From assembly GCA_030734395.1 (NCBI GenBank), contig JAUZTG010000034.1, forward strand, positions 806,001-870,000: 64,000 nt of DNA, read 5' to 3'. The position numbers were made by a program, and so were the translations under genes. Below are positions 56,730 through 64,000 of this stretch, piece by piece. The stretch comes from Sarocladium kiliense. Taxonomy: Eukaryota > Ascomycota > Sordariomycetes > Hypocreales > Sarocladiaceae. The notes below the pieces were generated by a model. It saw only the letters and a list, made by a program, of their open reading frames with translations, was not told the origin of the DNA and searched no databases. Within the stretch, counting starts at the first letter, position 1, and every line of letters begins with the position of its first letter.

Positions 56730-58914
56730 TTAGGCTACAATCAACACATTATACAGGCCCGCATGATCCACTGCACAGTCTAGACAGCAGTCTTTGACAA
56801 GGAGAAACTTTGAGTCTTCCTGAAACTGACAGCTAAGAAATTGTGCCTCTGGATTTCCCTTAGTCATAACGATCGACCGCCAAGTCCCAGCCGCATATGG
56901 CATATCGACGCCCGTGACACTCACTTCCTTTCTGGAATCATCCTTCAGCGGACAGTCAAGTCGGTGTTCGCAACTCTGGGCCCTCTCGAGACTTAAGCAG
57001 CCAATTACTGCATCTTGTGCGTTGACTGAGAAGTAGCGTCCACCAAACTGCACACGTAACTGTAGGGTCAATTGGTTGTACCCCTCACGCAGAGTAATAG
57101 ACATAGATTGGTGCACTCCGATACTCGAAGGAACGATCGACGACAGTCCCTTACCGAATGAGCTCCTTTGACGAATCCTTGGTGGACGGGGCTCGTCGCG
57201 TAGGGTGTCATAATACCGACCCTCGAAAAGCAAGCAACCGGAGTGTATATTAAAGGGAAAGGATCCGTCGGGGTCGACCATGAATGTTTCCAAGGTCTCG
57301 GGGTAGACTGTACTCCCTCGGGCGGATCTTGCAAGCACCGGCGCATTCTTTGCCCCAACTAAAGAAAACACTCCTTGGTATAGCTCGTAGGCGTTGAGAA
57401 TAGATGTTCTTTGTGATATTTTCAGATGTCTGTTGATAATAACCTCTGCCGGACCCCAGAACCATGAGTGCTCGTCTAATACAGGGGCAATGGCAACAGA
57501 ACCATGGGTTTTGACGAGGAGACAGTGCAATGCCGCATTCAGGGCATTGCCGACAACTTTCCATGTTTTCCGGCGGGGGCACTCCTTGTGAACTTGTAAA
57601 GGAATTTCTCGAGACCAGCCTCGGGTCACCGATATGCATCGATTGCATATGCAGGGCACTTGATCTATCAAAGGCTCAGAAGTACGTGCAAACTGATCCC
57701 ATGCGGTCTGCAAATCCGAACCGACAGTATTTGGAGTAGCATCAAGAATCGCTTGGCAGACGCTTTCTATTGCATGGCGCGCATATCTTCCTAAAAATCC
57801 CCGGAATACCACCGGAAGGAAGGGGAGTGCCACATGCATTTAAGTCTTGGATGGACGCTCGGTACGCCGGTGCTAGTTGAAGGAGAAGATCGCAAAAGGC
57901 ATTTCGAAAGAGTTGATCGCAGAGAATGCCATACTGTCCAAATTCGAGCAGTAGCATATTCGTTAGCCAGCCTTCCCATTGAAACACTGGCCGTGCAGGC
58001 CGCTGATAGCCAGCAGGGGCTTCCTGAATTGGTACCACTCGGGTTTCGTCCTTACGAACATTATGTTCGGTTTGGATTCGCGTTTGTTCATCAACGCTGA
58101 TTTCAATGAAAATGCATTGATCTTCATTGTGATGTATAACGAACGACTCAACAGTCGCAGTCGTTTTCTGTGGGAATAGGAAGAGAACGATTGCTAAGAA
58201 GTAAGCTGTCCCCCGTGAACCTAGTATTCGCACAATGTGACCAGGTTTGTTCAGATGGCTGAGACTTGTAAACAGTTCAACCATGATCTCCGCGGACGGC
58301 CGCTCTAGTAGATGCTCAGGCGGCTGCAGGCCAAGATGCTGGTAAGCGTCGAGGACTCTGTGAACTTGCTTGGCCAGGACATTACCGAACCCAATAGTCG
58401 CAAGTTTTGATTCGATTTGGGTGGCAACATCAGCCAATTGCGAAACAGCTGAACGTGGTGCTGAGGGCGGTAAAAGTGAAGAACAAAGGCGCGAAAGGAT
58501 TACGCCGTAGTCAGTCGGTGGGTAGAGCGCTGTCAAGCAAAGAGCAATCATAGATGCAGCCTGTCCGCCTGCCGAGTCCGCAAGATGGGAGATTGCATCG
58601 CCGCGACGCCAGCCAACCGATAAAGACAAACGTCCTATCTGTGTAGACACGGCTTATTTCAGCAGCTCGGGTACCTGGTGGGCATAAGGGCCATCGACCA
58701 GGAAGATGGAGCCGAGCTGCTCCATCTGAATCAATGCCAGAGGTGCGACATTGTCAGCCGACAAGGCAGCTAAGATGTTGCTGAACGCCCCGAGGCCAGC
58801 GAGCCCCAAAGCGCCAACGTCTGCTTGCATTTGAAGCGAATTCGCCATGGCAGGCCACACTGGGTCTCTCAATGTAAGCGGGTGTCGCCGATGGGGTGAG
58901 GTAGCGTCGGGCAC
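56730..58914 (-). pseudogene. Disrupted gene for a large protein of unknown function
   Basis: Three consecutive pieces read as one protein of about 720 residues. Piece 1 (58,914 down) encodes GALGLAGLGAFSNILAAL and IFLVDGPYAHQVPELLK, ending in TAA at 58,656-58,654. Piece 2 follows in the same frame (RLSLSVGWRRGDAISHLADS) to about 57,820. Piece 3 is in another frame (GRYARHAIESVCQAI) and includes a CICNRC-like Cys pair, ending at 56,730. The stop could be removed only by a 36-nt intron, which is too short, and no phase-correct intron of normal length bridges pieces 2 and 3. A nonsense change plus a one-base indel is simplest; sequencing error is not excluded. I do not recognise the family. Confidence 0.55.
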
Positions 58915-59542
58915 TTAATGATCTGATCCAGCTGAGTTGGGGAATAGATCCACAGATGCGGGGCTGAAGGAAGCCTGGAATCAGGTCAGAGCCAGATCGT
59001 GAGGCTCATTCACCTGCCTAGGCTGTCGGGGCGGATCAAGCTGGTTCCCGGCTTGGTTTATTTGGCTGTGGGAAGCGAAGAGGCAAGCCCCAATCTATAC
59101 TTACGCGGCTTGGAACTTGACTCGCCGACTCTACACTACGCATAGTGATGGATATACAGGGTCTTGGCCGAAATCTGAACAAAAAGTATACTGTTGTTCC
59201 TTCTTGAGCACGGCGCCTAAGCTACGTCTTGTACATAGAATCGGCCCTACCTTATATACGGAGCCTGATGATTGCGAACTCGTAGCAATGGATCCAGGAA
59301 CCGCCTCCACTGATCCCCGCCCAACCTGGGATGGGGCATTGCGACAGAATGGATCGTTCTTGCGCTATCGCTTTTGACTTTTTGCCATTCTTTTATCGAC
59401 GCTAAAGAAATCCTTATCACCAAGAGTGCCTCCGCCAGGCTGGTACCCTTCTTCGGGGGGTTTTGCGTGTTGCCATTCCTCTACCTCCTCCATGGTAGTA
59501 GACGACGTTGTCACCTCTCCTCCCACCTAACGTCGCTACACC
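58915..59542. promoter_or_regulatory. Intergenic region upstream of amino-acid permease
   Basis: 628 bp divergent region between the disrupted gene and the permease. No gene or clear TATA box was seen. Confidence 0.45.
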
Positions 59543-61304
59543 ATGGCGAAGCACCCGGAAGAAGCCAGGGTCGACCTGGAGGCTCCCGCCGACTTTTCAA
59601 AGCCGTCTCTCTTCGCACACGACCACAATGGCGATCTTCTCACTGCCACTGAAGATGCCAAGCTGCGACGCGGCCTCGAGCAACGCCACCTGTCAATGCT
59701 CGCCATTGCCGGCGCCATCGGCACTGGCCTGTTCCTGGGACTCGGCGGATCCATCCAGACGGGAGGACCTCTTGGCGCATTGCTTGGCTACATGACCATA
59801 GGCCTGGTTGTTTGTGCTGTGCAGTTCGCCCTGGGAGAGGTTGCTGCGCTGCTTCCCGTCACTGGTGCTTTCGTGAGACATGCCGAGTTTCTGGTAGATC
59901 CTGCGTGGGGATTTGCGATCGGCTGGAATTTGGTCTATGGCAATCTGCTGTCCATCCCGGCCGAGATCTCAGCCATCTGCGTGCTGTTCCAGTACTGGAC
60001 TGATGTGAATCCTTCTGTCTGGATCGTCACCTTCATCATTCTCACGTTCATCGTCGGCATTGCCTTCGTCAACCTCTTTGGCGAGGTCGAATTCACCTTT
60101 GCTCTGCTCAAGATCGCTCTCGTCATCTTCCTCATTATCCTAGGCTTGGTCATTAGCCTCGGTGGCGTTCCGGGCACAGATCGAATTGGCTTCAGATATT
60201 GGAAGAATCCAGGCGCCTTCGTCGAGTACATTGCGACAGGCAACTGGGGGAAGTTCCTGGGCTACTGGAGTGTCATGTCGAATGCCGTCTTCTCCTTTGC
60301 AGGTGTCGAATCCTTGGCTGTGGCTGCAGCCGAAACGAAGAACCCACGCCGGGCAATCCCACGCGCATGCAAGCGCGTCTTCATCCGGATCGTCCTCTTT
60401 TACATCCTTGCCGTTCTTGTTGTTGGCATGCTGGTCCCAAGCAACGACGAGCGCCTCGATGCCGCCTACGGAACAGCCGCACAGAGCCCCTTTGTGATTG
60501 CAGCATCTGCAGCAGGCATACCCGCGATTCCGAGTGTAGTCAACGCTGTTGTCATCACTTCGGCCTGGTCTTCATCTAACCAAGCACTCTTGTCAGGCAC
60601 TCGCGTTCTCTACAGTTTGGCTTTGAAGCAACAAGCACCGAAGATCTTCCTCCGTACAACCCGATGGGGCACACCGTACATGTGTGTGCTCTTGTTCACA
60701 GCATTCATGTTCCTCAGCTTCATGACATTATCGAACAGCGCTCTCACGGTCTTCTACTGGTTTGTCAACCTGACATCAGCTGGCGTACTCGTCTCGTGGC
60801 TCAGTATCTTGTTCAACCATATCCGTCTTCGAACTGCTATGAAGAGGCAGAATATTCCACTGTTTCGACTTCCTTGGCACAATACCTGGACTCGTAGGTG
60901 CTCTTGTTGACTGGTTCCTCTGGGAATATGAACTCTTCCATAACAATACTAACTATGAAATCTAGTTTACTCCTCGTATGCCGCTTTCTGCCTTTGCCTT
61001 ATCATCCTCCTGACGAGCGGGTTTTCAACTTTCACCAAGGGCAATTGGAATACCGCTACGTTTATTTCTGCCTATCTGTAAGTTCATCCATCAAGCCAAT
61101 ACGGTGTGCTTACTAACTAGCTTCAGGGACATCCCTCTGGTTTTGTCCGCGTTCACCTTATGGAAGTTCTACAAGAAGACGACGTTTGTTTCTCTGAATA
61201 GTGTGGACCTTGATGCAGCGTTTAACCAGGCAGATGCTATGCCGGAGACCTTGCCAGCCAGATCTGCTGGCTGGCTGAAGTTTATTAGTTGGATATGGGA
61301 TTGA
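59543..61304 (+). CDS. Amino-acid permease (AAT/YAT family)
   Basis: Three exons: 59543-60893, 60966-61077 and 61127-61304, 546 residues, the family's usual length. The first intron has a perfect TACTAAC-type branch site. The conserved start of the transporter core is LRRGLEQRHLSMLAIAGAIGTGLFLGLGGSIQTGGPLGALLGY, followed by AVQFALGEVAALLPVTGAFVRHA, the FAGVESLAVAAAETKNPRRAIPRA loop, and SAWSSSNQALLSGTRVLYSLA. About twelve spans are visible, the last two supplied by the small exons. It is a plasma-membrane proton/amino-acid symporter; specificity cannot be read from sequence. It converges with the GMC oxidoreductase gene. Confidence 0.93.
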
Positions 61305-61553
61305 GCTGCATCTGTACAGCATAACCCTGCCCCCAAGCCCGCTCCAAAGTTAGGCATTTCAGCACGTAGTGTCCTTTTAGGATTTCAATGTGTAAAGGCC
61401 GCCTAGAGTTCTTTCTCATCATCGTGAAATTGAGCTGATGGCTGCTTCAAAGTATGGTCATCGGCTTTGTACGCTGTTCGTGAACCAGTCGGGCCTGAAT
61501 CTCTGTTAGCATGGTGGACCTCCCTCGTCAGTGTCTGCGGACAGTTGCCTGGG

Positions 61554-63728
61554 TCAATGCTTACCATTCAGGATTGCGTCGGCAATCTTCTCAGCCAAGG
61601 CGTCTAGAGATAGGGAAGTCATGTCAGCCAGAACACAAGACAGCAGGAACTAGAGGCCTTCCTACAAACTGTCTGGCATGGCGTGCCAGGTGGAAGCACG
61701 GGGAAAATCGACGCATCCACTACTCGTAGGCCCTGGACGCCGTAAACCCTTGCCTCGGAGTCCACCACCGCCATTTGATCAGACGCTGGACCCATTGCGC
61801 ATGTACAGCTCCCATGTGATATAGGGAAGGCCTGCTTCCGGATGGCTGTCAGAATCTGCTCATCAGCCTCGACGGCCAAGCCCGGGAAGACCTCCTCCCC
61901 AATGATCACAGGCCGAGTCACATCCTGGGTCATGATCTTGCGGGACAATTTGAATGCGGCCACAGCCATTTCTTGATCTCGAGGGTCAAGCAGCCAGTTA
62001 GGAGAGAGGACAGGGTTGTCTTTCGTGTCAGCAGATACGATTGTGACGTTACCGCGCGAGAAAGGAGCGCTGAGGGCAACCATAGGCGAGACGTAGTTGC
62101 CCGGTGGTGCTCCCATCGTGTCCTCGAATTTGCCTACGAAGGCATCCAGGGGCATCAATTGGATATGTGGCCAATCTTTCGAGAAGCTGTCGAGAGCCTG
62201 CCGTGTAGATTTGCTGATAGAGTCCTCGACAAAATTAGTGAAGCCGAGGATATCACCACCATTGTTCGTAAACATCCCGGTCAGACTTTGGTGGTAGAGG
62301 GCGAGATGTTCAAGATAGACGGCAGGATCAGAGAAGGCATTGTGCGTTAAGACCTTGACTTCATATGATGGAGACATAACAATATGGTCCTACAAGAATA
62401 AGATATCAGACGCTTATTCTTTATTCATGCGTGATTTGGGAAATGAGTCTGCGTAGTACGTACCATCATGTTCTGCCCGACTCCTGGTAGGTCTGAGACC
62501 ACCTCGATCCCCAACTCGCTTAATGTTTGAGTTGGGCCAACCCCCGACACCATCAATAACTGGGGGGATCTGGAAGTTGGTTGAGTATCATGGGTAAATG
62601 CGAAGATCAGCAGACACTTACCTCGCGAATCCTGCTGAAACGATGACTTCTCTGTTCGCCATGATCTTATACTCGATGCCCCCGCTCTCGACTAGAGCCC
62701 CAATTGCCTTCCTGTTGTCGTCAAAGATGATCTTCTTGGCTAGAGTATTCTTGTAGAGGCTCAGATTGGTCATAGACTTCAAAGAAGCCCGCAAATAGGA
62801 CGACGAAGAAGAACTTCGCGACTGGCTTCTCGAGTCCTGTGAAGACGGCGGGTATGCGTAGCCCCAGATCTTGCCATCAGCCAAGCCTCCGGACAGAGGT
62901 TTGATACCTAAGCCACTAAGGCCCTTCTCGATCCAAGACGAGATTGGGTTTGCCCAGTTTGGATAGCCGACCTGCACCAGGCCACCTTCGGAGGAATAGG
63001 CAGACGCATCATAAGGAGTAGAGGCATTGCTGAGGCGTGTTGTTTTATTCGGAGGCGTGAAATTGCCCACCCGGCTGTAGTAGTGCAGCATGTTCTGAAA
63101 TAGGTATGAATCATCTTCTACCAGTTCAGCCCATTTCTTCAGTGCCCCCTCATGCGCACTAAACTGATAGGTCAGTTCTTGGAACAGAGTCATTCAAGAA
63201 TAATGAGACCGAACTGACCGGGTGAACCATAGGTAGTTACGAGAGCTTCCACCACCAAGAACTCGAGGTATCGTATAGTAAATCTTGCGATCGTTCAATT
63301 GCTGGGTTCTGGTCAACAATGCTATGGTAGGTCGAGGACTTGATCGATGCATCAGTACTCACAGGCTGTGCTGACGTGTATTGATCAAAGTCCAGCAACG
63401 GGTTCTTCAGGAACGGATTCGAGCCACCGAACATGGAAGCGAGTGCTGGGACTTGCGAAAAGTTGCCATTGGCAAACTCGGCAAAATCGCCAGCATTTAC
63501 CACCGCTACTGTGTATCGTGCATCTTCAGCAAGCCGATGGGCGAGCGCCAACCCGGCCGTTCCACCACCCAGGATGACGTAGTCGTAGGACGCGGGGATA
63601 CCTGTCACGCCGAAGTGAGAGCCAAGAAGCTGTTCGCCAGCAATGGAGTCGTGAAAGGCAGTCACGAGAAGTGATGATGTGAAGATGCCCAGGCCGTAGG
63701 CTAGGAAGGCGTTGAAACAAGTCACCAT
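61554..63728 (-). CDS. Secreted GMC-family FAD oxidoreductase
   Basis: Six exons: 63728-63363, 63301-63219, 63158-62622, 62569-62464, 62389-61666 and 61603-61554; every junction keeps phase, giving 621 residues. The N-terminus is a signal peptide (AFLAYGLGIFTSSLLVTAF). The FAD Rossmann motif is VILGGGTAGLALAHRLAED; the GMC signature regions are RVLGGGSSRNYLWF and SAGFARSPQLLMVSGVGP. His556 in HGSCTCAMG matches the first active-site histidine. The second position, normally PPGHP, reads PPGTP (Thr600), followed by TVYALAEKIADAIL. The family oxidises alcohols, sugars or aldehydes with O2 or a quinone. The Thr could alter catalysis. Met at 63,779 is an alternative start. Confidence 0.9.
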
Positions 63729-64000
63729 GTTAGGAACTGTGGCCACTTGGCAAAGGTATGAGAGAGAGAAATAACCCAACTGAGAAATTGGAATGACTGT
63801 TTGAGAATCACCGTCGCGAGAGCTCTACACGAACGGAAGCGTTTGGCTATAAGGTTTTATCACTGTGCTCGAGGCGGCGCGGCTCTTAGTGTGCGGCGTA
63901 GTTATCGACCTGCGGTCAGAACAAGTCCGTGTTCCGCGGAGCTGGACCAAAGTCCGGACAATTTTGCCTGCACAACTGAATGGATGAATTAGATGTAGCC

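Noticed and set aside
56511..56783. 90-codon plus-strand frame
   Set aside because: No canonical ATG at its start and no domain; treated as intergenic.
57815..57890. 75-nt intron with GTACCG donor bridging the second frame change
   Set aside because: Donor phase 2 does not match the phase needed at the TTTTTAG acceptor.
58621..58656. 36-nt in-frame intron removing the TAA in the disrupted gene
   Set aside because: GT and AG ends exist, but 36 nt is shorter than every other intron in the window, and it would not repair the later frame change.

Overview
The window is nuclear DNA of a filamentous ascomycete (Pezizomycotina). Evidence: short 44-80 nt introns with GTAnGT/GTGAGT donors, CTAAC/CTGAC branch sites and YAG acceptors; no operons; and families typical of moulds, including Sel1/Skt5-type chitin synthase regulator, Fun30, Vma21, DUF2406, Zn2Cys6 regulator, anion:cation symporter, type-B carboxylesterase and GMC oxidoreductase. 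The species cannot be named from sequence alone. Exon borders were worked out by hand from splice signals and phase.

Region 1 (1-17,000) looks like conserved core genome. It has the 3' end of a CAAX-tailed Sel1-repeat protein, a 6.6 kb stretch without a convincing gene, a Myb/SANT-like protein, the Fun30 remodeller, Vma21 (three exons) and a DUF2406 protein (five exons). Region 2 (17,000-30,000) is mixed: a gene-poor stretch, a BAHD-type acyltransferase, a decayed membrane-protein gene, AT-rich blocks, a divergent annexin/VWA pair whose N-terminal tails are both PYGQQ-like, and a relic of a clr5-domain gene.

Region 3 (30,180-50,480) is the most coherent part and reads as a catabolic cluster. 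In order: aromatic-type aldehyde dehydrogenase; lactose-permease-type sugar transporter and an intracellular GH3 beta-glucosidase sharing one divergent promoter; Zn2Cys6 regulator; mitochondrial FAD D-lactate dehydrogenase-type 2-hydroxyacid dehydrogenase; TPP-dependent decarboxylase-like enzyme; anion:cation symporter; secreted carboxylesterase. The chemistry chains: glycoside import, deglycosylation, 2-hydroxyacid to 2-oxoacid, decarboxylation to aldehyde, oxidation to acid. This resembles the bacterial mandelate pathway in logic, but the substrate is inferred only.

Region 4 (51,000-64,000) holds two unrecognised proteins (one secreted), a secreted lipase, a large disrupted gene of unknown function, an amino-acid permease and a six-exon GMC oxidoreductase in which Thr replaces the usual second active-site His.

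No tRNA, rRNA, CRISPR array or intact transposon was recognised.
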